Of a stretch of 64,000 bases of DNA, positions 55,601 through 64,000 are shown one piece after another. Under the pieces are notes generated by a model. The model did no database searches. It was not told where the DNA came from and saw only the letters and a list, made by a program, of their open reading frames with translations. The stretch is from Ctena decussata (lineage: Eukaryota; Mollusca; Bivalvia; Lucinida; Lucinidae): assembly GCA_963989385.1 (NCBI GenBank), contig OZ022498.1:7881501-7945500 (forward strand). Direction: 5' to 3'. Every line of letters begins with the position of its first letter. Positions within the stretch are counted from its first letter, which is position 1. A program made the translations under genes and the position numbers.

Positions 55601-58600
55601 TTCTTTCTGAGAGAAAAATTCTAGCATTAAGAACCCACATCTCTATGTTTTTCTCTTCTGTTTTTACAAAGGGAAATAATTTTTGTGACTTTGCTCTCCT
55701 AAATAACATTGCCCTCCTAAAATGGGTCAACTCTTAAAGGAAAGAATTGTTCCAAGGGGAGCAAATTCTTTCCTTTCAGAATTGACCTCCATTGAAAATG
55801 GAGACAGAAATGAAAATAACAGAGTTGCTTCCCCTAAATGTAATACTATATCCATATTATTTAGGAGTAGGGCCTTGAAGGAGGGAAACATACATCTCAG
55901 AGTGATTCCTTTTGGAGGTTTATCCATGCACCTTAAGTTCTGCATTTCAGCCAACATGACATTGACTACAGAACAAACCAACAAAGTGGCATGTGGGACA
56001 TGCGAAGACTCAGTTCAGCCTGGGCTTCAGCCCAGTCTGATGAGAGTGTTTGCTGTATGTGAAAAGGTTAGCTAAGGGTCTAAGCGACCTCCATACCAAC
56101 AACAGTGACTCTGGTTAGACTGGACAGATGCCCAGGCTGATCTGAATCTTTGCTGGGCATGCATGCTACTTTAATTTGTTGGTTTTGTCCTGTTGCGGCT
56201 CATACAGAGTATTGCAAGTTCGTTTTAAAAAATGTTTATATTTGTTTCTAGGGTATCAAGGTGATAAATATGCAGACAGTTCCAACAGTGTGTGACAGAA
56301 ATAGAGCAGGTAAGTTGAACTAGACAATTCTTCCTGTCTTAAGGTGAATGGGTACACTTTCAGGGAAAGCACTCTGCCATTTTCATTTTTGCCTATCTTC
56401 TTAATGGATGTCAATTCTGAAAGGAAAGAATTGCTCATCTATGAGCAAATTTTTTCCCATTAGAATAGACCCCATTTTGGAAGGGCTTTGTCCACCAGGG
56501 AAGCAAACAGGAAGTCACAAAAGTTGCCTCCCCACTCCTTTGGGAAAATGGTGGAAATCATGGGAGGTATACCTATACACCTTACCAGCTTTTATTTGTT
56601 GTTTAATAGATAATATACAAATTTTAAAAATGATGGCTGCATCTGCTTTTTACTTTAGAATGGCCATATGTATGTATTTGCATTTATTTGTCGTAACTAC
56701 AGATATAGGCACTATTAGGCAGTGTACTTACTGAGCAAAGTATAGAATACAGAGTCAACATGCTAAGTCATCCAGAACATGATCTTTCTCATTCAGCATG
56801 TAAATATTACGTAACTATCAAAAATATAAAGCTGTCAAGCCATGACAAGTACAGCAGAATCTCATGACATAGCTTTGATATTTGTATGATAAAACTATGA
56901 TGTGTCATATTTGTTTGTCACTTACAACTCTTTTTGCCATTATTGCGCTCCTTATGAAAGAACTCACTGTAAATGGCTTATATTGTAGGTCATGATCAGG
57001 CAGCTCTTCTGGAATACCGGTAGTCTGATCTGGGTCAACATTTTGAAATACATGAATAATTCAGGCTGGTGTGAGACTCTTTTTAGCTCACCTGAGCAAG
57101 AAGTGCTCAGGGTGAGCTTTTGGGATACCGTGATGTCCGTCGTCCGTCCGTCCGGACGTCCGTCGTTCGTCCGTCCGGACGTCCGTCCGTCAACTTTTGC
57201 TTGTGTACACTCTAGAGGGCACAGTTTAGATCCAATCTTTATGAAACTTTGTCAGAATGTTAGTCTTTATAAAATCTAGGCCAAGTTCGAAACTGGGTCA
57301 TGTTGGGTCAAAAACTGGGTCACTAGGTCAAATCTTAGAAAAACCTTGTGTATGCTCTAGAGGGCACAGTTTTCATCCAAAGTTCATGAAACTTTGTCAG
57401 AATGTTTATCCTCATAATATCTAGGACAAGTTTGAAACTGGGTCACGTCGGGTCTAAAACTAGGTCACTAGGTCAAATCATAGAAAAACCTTGTGTACGC
57501 TCTAGAGGACACAGTTTTGATCCAATCTTTATGAAACTTTGTCAGAATGTTTACTTCCATAAACTCTCAGCCAAGTTTGAAAGTAGGTCATGTCAGGTCA
57601 AAAACTAGGTCACTAGGTCAAATCTTAGAAAAACCTTGTGTAAGCTCTAGAAGGCACAGTTGTGATCCAAAGTTCATGAAACTTTGTCAGAATGTTTATC
57701 CTCATAATATGTAGGATAACTTTGAAACTGGGTCATGTCGGGTCAAAAACTTGGTCACTAGGTCAAATCTTAGAAAAACCTTGTGTACGCTCTAGAAGGC
57801 ACAGTTTTCATCCAAAGCTCATGAATCTTTGTCAGAATGTTTATCCTCATAATATCTAGGACAAGTTTGAAACTGGGTCATGTCGGGTCAAAAACTAGGT
57901 CACTAGGTCAGATCTTAGAAAAACCTTGTGTACGCTCTAGAGGACAGTTTTGATCTAATCTTTATGAAACTTTGTCAGAATGTTTATCTTCATAAACTCT
58001 CGGCCAAGTTTGAAAGTAGGTCATGTCGGGTAAAAAACTAGGTCACTAGGTCAAATCTTAGAAAAACGTCGTGTAAGCACTAGAAGGCATAGTTTTGATC
58101 CAATCTTCATGAAACTATGTCAAAATGTTTATTGTCCATATATCTAAGCCCCCTATGAAACTGAGTCACATCGGCTCAAGGTCAAATCTTAGAAAAACTT
58201 TGTGTACACCCTAGAAGGCACAGTTTTCATCCAATCTTCATGAAACTCTGTCAGAATGTTTATCTTAATGAAATGTAGGTAAAGTTTGAAACTGGGTTGT
58301 GTCCGGTCAAAAACTTGGTCACTAGGTCAAATATAAGAACGACCTTGTATACGCTCCAGAGGGCACAGTTTTGATCCAATCTCAATGAAACTGTGTCAGA
58401 ATGTTTATTCTTACAATATCCAGGCCAAGTTTGAAACTGGGTCATGTCGGGTCAAAAACTAGGTCAAGTGTTAGGATGGTAAAAACTCTAATAAATCTTC
58501 ACCAGAGCCAGTGAACTGATTAATGCTCAGGTGAGCGATTCAGGGCCACCATGGCCCTCTTGTTTCATATACCTCAGTCGTTTTGCTTATTGAGAGCTCA

Positions 58601-60640
58601 AGATCTATGTGTGTGAAGGATCTTTGCTCTGTGACATGCAAAGGGCTGAAACCTTTGTGTGCTTACCAGTCTCGTTTGAAACTTTAATTTTTGTTGTAGG
58701 AGAAGCACAGGTCCACGCTGATAAAAGTTTGTATTGTGAGGAAGCAAATCATGATCTTCAGCTTGCCAGAGTTCTACGTATATACTACATTCAGGATCCC
58801 AAGTCAGATGTTCGTCCATACGAGAAACTCCAGCTTACTACAAGGTTGTTTATACCCACAAGGAGAACTGGGTATGGGAAGGACTATGAGTCATTCTCCA
58901 AGACTATGCAGAGAGTTATTACCTGGCTCAATGTTACACGTAAGTAAATAGCCACAGTAGCACTACAGTAATACTAAATAACCATAAATATTGCAGAGTT
59001 AAAAACATGGAATGGAGTGGAATAGAATGGACTGGTAGGGATAATCCACTTGAGAGGGCACTTCCACTGATGGAGCAAATTCTTCCCTGTAGAGTGCCAT
59101 CCCAGGTTGTTGGAGTAAACTGTAGCCAATGGAATGAGGTTTGCCCATCCATTCCAGGTTTAAAAACTATGCCCATAAATAAAGGGCTATATAAGTCAGT
59201 AATAGGTCTAATATGTAAATGGTAGGGTATAGATGCTATTTATACATGTACAAGGGAGATAACTTTATCACAAATTGTGTTTACTTCCTTGGTGACTCCC
59301 TTCTGCAAGTTTAGGAAGTAATGGGGCATGTTAAACCTAGTGGGTAGAATTTGCGTTAAATATCCATTAAAAAGTTTAGTTTTTACAGTATATAATTATA
59401 AGCGTAGCATAATATAGATTGACAACTTTCATATTTTTTTCTCTTCTGTGAGATTGTAAAATTTGACTTTGAAGTTAAACATCAGGGAGTCATGAGAATT
59501 GATACAACAACAACAACATTATTTTCACTTAGGAAAATCTGTTAGACTTCACAAGTCACATGAGACTTAGCTAGTCATGTGTCTCAAAATCTGTTAAGAC
59601 TTCACAAGTCACATAAGACTTAGCTAGTCATGTGTCTCAAAATCTGTTAGATTTCACAAGTCACATGAGACTTAGCTAGTCATGTGTCTCAAAATCTGTT
59701 AGACTTGGCTAGTGTGTCCGAATTCAAGGAATTTATGTATCTTATGCAGGGACTCCAATATTTGGTGTAGAAACAGTGACTTACCCATACTCTCCAGACA
59801 TGTATGGTTCTGGTGTATTTCCTGACGCTGCTGCAATGTCTAGAATAGCTACAGCTGGAAAATATTTCATTACAACAGTCAGGTATGTATTTCCATGGGT
59901 AATTTGTGAGTTGTGACATGCAAAATGAGGTGGAAATCGTTTCAAAATTTAACAGGGTTCCATTGTATGCAGCCTTTCATCAGTCCCCTCCCATTGTCCT
60001 GATATGACTGAAATGCTGTTGAAAAGAATGTAAAATTGCAAGCCATCCAGCCTTCTTCAGGATTTTTCATCGAAATCTCATTTAATTGGGGATCTGATTG
60101 TAATCTTAAATGTTTGTCATTATCTTAAATAAACAGATGCTATGTGTAAGAATTTAATTTGCTTTGGTAACAGTCTTCTATGCTAAGTTTTCATTTTTAA
60201 AGTATGCAATTTTACTTTGCACATAATCTTTCAAGAAGAAAAAGAATGAAGTTAGTTTCTTTAGGTACACTTTCAGGGGAAGCAACTTTGCCAGTTTCAT
60301 TTTGTCTCCTTTCTCAATAGGGTTCAACTCTTAAAGGAAGGAATTTACTCCTCAAAGAAAAATTCTTTCCTCTCAGAGTAGACCCCATTTTTTGGAGGGT
60401 TATGTCATCCAGGGAAGCAAACAGGAAGTTCAAAAGTTGTTCCCCTTGGTAAAAAAAAAAAAAATGGCAGGAAAATATGATGGCGTATTCATACACCTTA
60501 ACTACTTGCACTTTACTAACATGATATTCATGACTTTTCATTGCAGGTTATATTTCCCATGTGATTTCACAGAACCACCTCCAGATGTGTTTCCTGAGAT
60601 ACAAGAGGAACCATGGCAGTGGGCTTGTACGGTCTCTTAG
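46607..60640 (+). CDS. Four-unit repeat protein, SOUL/HEBP-like (host gene)
   Basis: Nine exons join in frame: 46607-46857, 47579-47746, 52966-53168, 54084-54254, 54905-55020, 56252-56309, 58700-58939, 59750-59882 and 60547-60640. They total 1434 nt, 477 aa; all sites are GT-AG and phases match. A polar N-terminus (1-~60) is followed by four units of ~100 residues. Each has an aromatic-centred helix (W93, F201, W298, W398) and, 47-51 residues later, a strand motif: LRLWL, IRVFY, LRIYY or VRLYF. The last unit (TMQRVITWL...VETVTYP...VRLYFPCDFTEPPPDVFPEI) resembles the SOUL heme-binding fold of HEBP1/2, so heme or porphyrin binding is possible; this assignment is tentative. There is no signal peptide or membrane segment. 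TTCCAG 8 nt before the ATG looks like an acceptor, so a 5'UTR exon is likely. ATTAAA near 60714 may be the poly(A) signal. Confidence 0.85.
48065..48265. mobile_element. Palindromic MITE (GAGCTCCAGATAAGA family)
   Basis: GAGCTCCAGATAAGAGGGGG and CCCCTTCTTATCTGGAGC at the ends, GAACCGTCTCGACGAGACGG in the centre. It lies in intron 2 of the SOUL-like gene. Confidence 0.75.
48413..48652. mobile_element. Complete TTAA-flanked MITE (TTAAGGTG family)
   Basis: TTAAGGTGTATGAGTACAC at the left and GTGTACACAGCCACCTTAA at the right form the terminal inverted repeat; TTAA is the apparent target duplication. It is the clearest short copy of the family in the window. Confidence 0.8.
49030..49218. repeat. 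TTAAGGTG-family MITE, partial
   Basis: It ends in AAGTTTACCCATTCACCTTAA and has AAGAATTTGCTCCTGG with its partner. The left end is unclear. Confidence 0.55.
49461..52934. mobile_element. Hairpin-ended tandem-array element, interrupted by a TTAA transposon
   Basis: It starts TTTTAGCTCACCTGAGCACG (hairpin with GTGCTCAAGGTGAG), then GTCCGTCGTCCGGCGTCC and CAACTTTTGC. It ends GGTGAGCGATCCAGGGCCAT...GGCCCTCTTGTT. Two arrays fill it: six ~145-bp units with CTCCTCCAAAACTGCTGGGC and ATATGGCCGCCAGAGC (51230-52080), and about six ~145-bp units with GAGGGCACAGTTATGATCC and AAACTTTGTCAGAATGTTT (52090-52830). These ends recur at 57081-58564. Helitron-like, HINE-type or other affiliation is undecided. It occupies intron 2 of the SOUL-like gene, ending 31 bp before exon 3. 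Confidence 0.75.
49549..51229. mobile_element. Non-autonomous TTAA-target DNA transposon (piggyBac/Kolobok-like), 1.67 kb
   Basis: TTAAGGTGAGGTGGGAGTAA (49549-) and TTACTCCCACCTCACCTTAA (-51229) are perfect inverted repeats over 22 bp including TTAA. Removing 49553-51229 restores the host phrase CTTTTGCTTTAAACGACTTC. The interior has no transposase frame. Confidence 0.85.
54470..54677. mobile_element. Palindromic MITE (GAGCTCCAGATAAGA family) inside a longer shared repeat
   Basis: CAGAGCTCTAAATAAAAGGG at the left, CCTCTTATCTAGAGCTCTG at the right, and a duplicated central GAGATGGTTCAGATGAGA. The left neighbour (54345-54469) also matches 24640-24742. Intron 4 of the SOUL-like gene. Confidence 0.7.
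55475..55936. mobile_element. Long TTAAGGTG-family element, TTAA-flanked
   Basis: TTAAGGTGCATGGTCACAC at the left, TATCCATGCACCTTAA at the right. It is about twice the usual length and contains two copies of the AAAGGAAAGAATTGTTCC-type core, so it may be nested. Intron 5 of the SOUL-like gene. Confidence 0.65.
55972..56202. mobile_element. Palindromic MITE (GAGCCGCGACA family)
   Basis: CAAACCAACAAAGTGGCATG at the left, GTTGGTTTTGTCCTGTTGCG at the right. It ends 50 bp before exon 6 of the SOUL-like gene. Confidence 0.65.
56339..56584. mobile_element. TTAAGGTG-family MITE
   Basis: TTAAGGTGAATGGGTACAC at the left; GGTATACCTATACACCTTA at the right, where the final TTAA has become TTAC. Starts 29 bp after exon 6 of the SOUL-like gene. 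Confidence 0.75.
57081..58564. mobile_element. Hairpin-ended tandem-array element, uninterrupted copy
   Basis: It starts TTTTAGCTCACCTGAGCAAG and ends GAGCGATTCAGGGCCACCAT then GGCCCTCTTGTT. GTCCGTCC microsatellite (57137-57191) precedes about nine ~145-bp units of the type found at 52090-52830. Most units contain AGGTCACTAGGTCA. It lies in intron 6 of the SOUL-like gene, ending 136 bp before exon 7. Confidence 0.8.
59532..59711. repeat. Minisatellite, three ~57-bp units
   Basis: The unit AAAATCTGTTAGACTTCACA continues AGTCACATGAGACTTAGCTA GTCATGTGTCTC. Three units and a partial fourth end about 40 bp before exon 8 of the SOUL-like gene. Confidence 0.8.
60262..60501. repeat. TTAAGGTG-family MITE
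   Basis: TTTAGGTACACTTTCAGGGG at the left, GTATTCATACACCTTAA at the right. Ends 46 bp before exon 9 of the SOUL-like gene. Confidence 0.65.
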
Positions 60641-62910
60641 ATACTAAGAGTGGGTTGGGACAGTCGCTAGGCAGTAAACTGTTACTATGACAATGGTTAC
60701 CATGACAGGAGAATTAAAGTGTCAGCTGTGTTGCTGTTTGAGATTATCAAAAGAACTGCAAAGACTCAGAGCTACAGCATCAGAGATAACATTAGGTCCT
60801 GGGGAAAGTACAAAATAGCATAGCTCACCTCTGTCTGAATGTCTGTACAGTCTGATAAGGGCCTTTACTGCCCCTCATACACTTACTAGGTTTTCAATAT
60901 AATTTGGGCCCTGACCAGACTGGATGGATACAAAGATTATCAAAGTTACCCAAATACTGAGACAGAAGTACCAGAGCAAACAGCATACACCCAGATTACA
61001 GGGGCACAGCTAGCTGCAATTACGTGATATGCACAATTAAGATTCATATCATACTCTTTTAGGGTAAATCTAGGGGTGAAGGACCCAAGATATTTAATTT
61101 TGTCATGTTGTTTGGCAGCTGGTAATGAAATCTTGTCCAGTTAATAAAACTTCCTCATGCAAATAGGCAGGTGTGTGTTTAAATTTTGTCAAACTGACAA
61201 AATTTTAATACACACCTGCGTAATTGCATATTGGTAGCACGCCCTTGGATTAAATGGCTAGTAGCCAGGTTGTTTTTGGCTGTTTTTCGAATGCTACAGT
61301 TTTTGAGACTACCTGTTTGCTTACCTGAACAAAGAAGCCTCTCCAAAAGAGGTCTGCTTGTAAAAGAAAGAATTTGCATCAAGGAAGTAGCGGCGAAGTT
61401 CTTTCCTTTAAGAGTTGACCCCCATTGAAAAGGGAGGCAAAAATGGAAAAAACATATTTTCTTCCTCAGAAAGAGAATCCATTAAGGTTATTCTGTTAGC
61501 ATGGGTCTGCTGTTCAGTCATGCTATATTGCTTTTTCTCTGTCACAGGATCTCGTAATGTATTTTGATAGACTGTGTTCAGTTGTCGTATTGCGTCATAT
61601 GCATGTAAAGATATGTACATTTTTCTCATTAAATAACATTTATGTTAATTTTTGTGCATTAAAACATTTATGGTATGTACAGTTTTGTACATTCATAGAT
61701 TTTATAATGAAGTATGGGTGGTTTGCACGTATTAAAGAACACTGGAGTGTGTTCGTGTAGTTTGCGGCAGGATCGATGTAGTGGTGGGATAATATGTTTT
61801 CATGGACGTCCATTGACTTCCATCCGTTTGCGCTTCATTTCTATTCCATAATTTATAAAGTATTTATAAATGGGCTCCACGCAAATTTTGCAAATGCATT
61901 TGTACTAAGAATGTCTTGCTTGGGATTGTTAATGGTTATTTTGAAGCTACATGGTTGGTAATTCTGATTGTATGTAAATAGATACTGTAAAACATTTAAT
62001 ATTTGCAGTATCAAAATTTTGCGGTTCAGTGAAAATGACATTGGCGCATACTAATTTTGGCAGTCAAGATAGATCATGGCTCAAGACAATAATGAAAATT
62101 TTATGGGAATTTGTGACAGTTTTTCTTTTTTTGTTCATTAACTGTACATTGTGGCATCGAGGCGATTCTAATGGGCTGCCACAATGTATAGTTAAATGGA
62201 ATGTTATAAAAATCTCAAATAATCATAAGGTACTCCTTTATATCTAAACTATTGTTATGCTGTTCGTAAATCAAATATTAGCGGATTTATATTTTAGCGC
62301 TATTTTCCTTTGCGGCCAATAGCGCCAAAATTCAGTAACTGCCAAATATGTGTTTTACAGTAGCATTAGGCCTGACAAGCTTAAGGGTCCTTATTCCCTT
62401 TGTAAACAGTGAAGACTTTGACAGCTGTGCATTTAAGTCATCCTGTCTAGAGCCTTTTGTTTGCTTTCCTCTGGGTCTAGATCTGTGCACATGTGTGAAA
62501 TTACTACCGAGTTGTTCAAGTTTGTCATTCACAGAGCTTCCAAGAGGCTCTGGGGAATGAATCCATAACAGGGTATATGGGTATACCACAGGCGCTTGAA
62601 GTTTAGACCCTGAAATACTTCAAAATGTCAAAAATCGGAAACACCATGTCTTTATTATTGTAAAGTATTGTATTGGACACTTTGGATAACAAGGTTTAGA
62701 AATGTGTCTAGGCTAGAACATCAAGCTCCTGTGCTCATATAAGCAAAAGAATCTCAATTCATTACCTCTGACTCAGTCAGTGTACTCGGAATCTCTTTGT
62801 TTTTTCTCAGTTGAACAGTCCATAGAAAAAACAGAGATGTCTTGTAGACCTTTATAATGCTATGACTTGTTATAAAGTGGCTGTATTTTACCATCCTAGT
62901 TTAATGAAAT
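60641..62910. other. 3' region of the SOUL-like gene and intergenic DNA
   Basis: Probably includes the 3'UTR (ATTAAA ~60714 and AATAAA ~61145). A further partial TTAAGGTG-type MITE is at about 61290-61485, an inverted repeat AATTTTGTCAAACTGACAAAATT near 61180-61206, and a hairpin TACATTGTGGCATCGAG / CTGCCACAATGTA near 62143-62190. No gene is seen. Confidence 0.5.
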
Positions 62911-63147
62911 GTGCTGCGACATGCTAAAACCAACAAAGTGGCATGTGCACCCAGCAAAAACTCAGATCAGCCTGGGCATCCACCCAGTCTGATCAAAGTC
63001 TTTGCCCTCGGCATTAAGGTAGCATAGGCCCTTAACTACCCTTGAAGCACCAAGCAAAGACTCGTAACAGACTGGGTGAATGCCCAGGCTGATCTGAGTC
63101 TTTGCTTGGCGCAGGTGCCACTTTGTTGGTTTGTCCTGTTGCAGCTC
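62911..63147. mobile_element. Palindromic MITE (GAGCCGCGACA family)
   Basis: GTGCTGCGACATGCTAAAAC at the left, GGTTTGTCCTGTTGCAGCTC at the right, with AGATCAGCCTGGGCATCC and its partner inside. Confidence 0.7.
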
Positions 63148-64000
63148 CAATGAATTATATGTATAATTAGGAGCCATGATATTAAAACATTCAGTTTTAA
63201 CCCCTGTGTTCATGAACGGCATAATCATGGAAAGGGATCATATCAAATAACTTTTATATTTACTATAACTAGTCAAACCTTCCTTAAGGGGTCACTCCAT
63301 TAAGGGGACAATAACCACCTTTTTGGGATCCCTTGAATAAACATTCAGTGCAAATGAGCCTATATTAAGGGATCACTAAGTAGCCAATATCTGTGTTCCT
63401 CTAAGATAGGTTTGACTATAATAATTCACGAGTATGGATATCTCACCTCTTTACCTGATGTATGTAAGTGGAGTATGCATTTGAATCTGGACTTGTCTGT
63501 TTGCCCTGATAGGATGTGAAGGAGAATGGGTACACTTTTCAGGGGAACCAACACTCTTCTGCTTTTTGGAAGTTCATCCAGGGAAGCAAACAAGTCACAC
63601 ACACTGTTTCCCTTTGTAAAAAATACAAGGGAAAAAACTCAGTTCTTGAGACTGCTCACAGGAGCAGTCTGATGTGTCTACAAAAGTTGCTTTGACAGGT
63701 ATTTTTGTCTTGTTATCAAGGATATTTTAGATTTTTTTCCCAAACCTGTTCTGCTCAACAAATTAATGTTTATCATCAGTGAACCATGAAATCCAAGTCC
63801 GTCCTTATTTACATTTACAGAATTTGACTTTTTTCTTTCATAATATTGTACATTCATGTTTACATTATTTTTATAAAAGTATTTGAAACTGGTATGTTTT
63901 TTGTTTCAATGTTATTCCACAGTAGTGCTTGGTCCAGATGTCATCCTGCTGGAGCAGTTACTGTGATTGCTCTCATATCAGGATGATGGGAGGGTGATAA
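63148..64000. other. Intergenic, no gene recognised
   Basis: Contains a partial TTAAGGTG-type MITE (about 63520-63625, AGAATGGGTACACTTTTCAGG). Nothing else is supported. Confidence 0.5.

Overview
The window reads as nuclear DNA of a marine bivalve mollusc, probably a venerid clam. This rests on intron-rich host genes, very dense short palindromic transposons, and elements ending in the bivalve-type hairpin GCTCACCTGAGC next to GTCCGTCC-type microsatellite. The species is inferred, not read from a marker gene. No bacterial, organellar or viral gene was recognised.

Two host genes can be built exon by exon. NFKBIL1 lies on the minus strand (24554 to 12169; five coding exons, 368 aa; all phases agree). 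On the plus strand (46607 to 60640; nine exons, 477 aa) is a protein made of four ~100-residue units whose last unit resembles the SOUL/HEBP heme-binding fold. Introns of both genes are packed with mobile DNA.

Between them, about 32.0 to 43.6 kb, lies what I think is the most interesting object: a candidate giant DNA transposon. It holds a two-exon RecQ-like helicase with an 11-cysteine tail (minus), a divergently transcribed DUF6589-type protein with a zinc-binding N-terminus and two PHD-like fingers (plus), and an SGNH-hydrolase-like gene with an upstream zinc-knuckle exon (plus). Both flanks carry a family of small hairpins with a fixed core (ATGAGG-ATTG-CCTCGC) and variable but self-complementary outer arms. 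They are in opposite orientation on the two sides, as subterminal inverted repeats would be. Two in-frame stops show that this copy is decaying. I could not find its terminal repeats or target duplication.

Other layout: 0-5.5 kb, a 5'-truncated Helentron/Helitron (PIF1 helicase plus endonuclease); 5.5-9.7 kb, hairpin-ended tandem-array elements and a tRNA-SINE; 14.4-16.9 kb, a TIR element rich in GTACCT words; 18.1-19.4 kb, a terminal-repeat retroelement with a hammerhead ribozyme core in each repeat; 21.0-22.1 kb, another tandem array; 23.5-24.4 kb, a SINE nested in a hAT-like MITE nested in a TTAA MITE whose edge forms the NFKBIL1 exon 1 splice donor; 26.1-27.3 kb, a CR1-like LINE; 27.5-31.3 kb, a large foldback element; 49.5-52.9 and 57.1-58.6 kb, tandem-array elements, the first split by a TTAA-flanked transposon.
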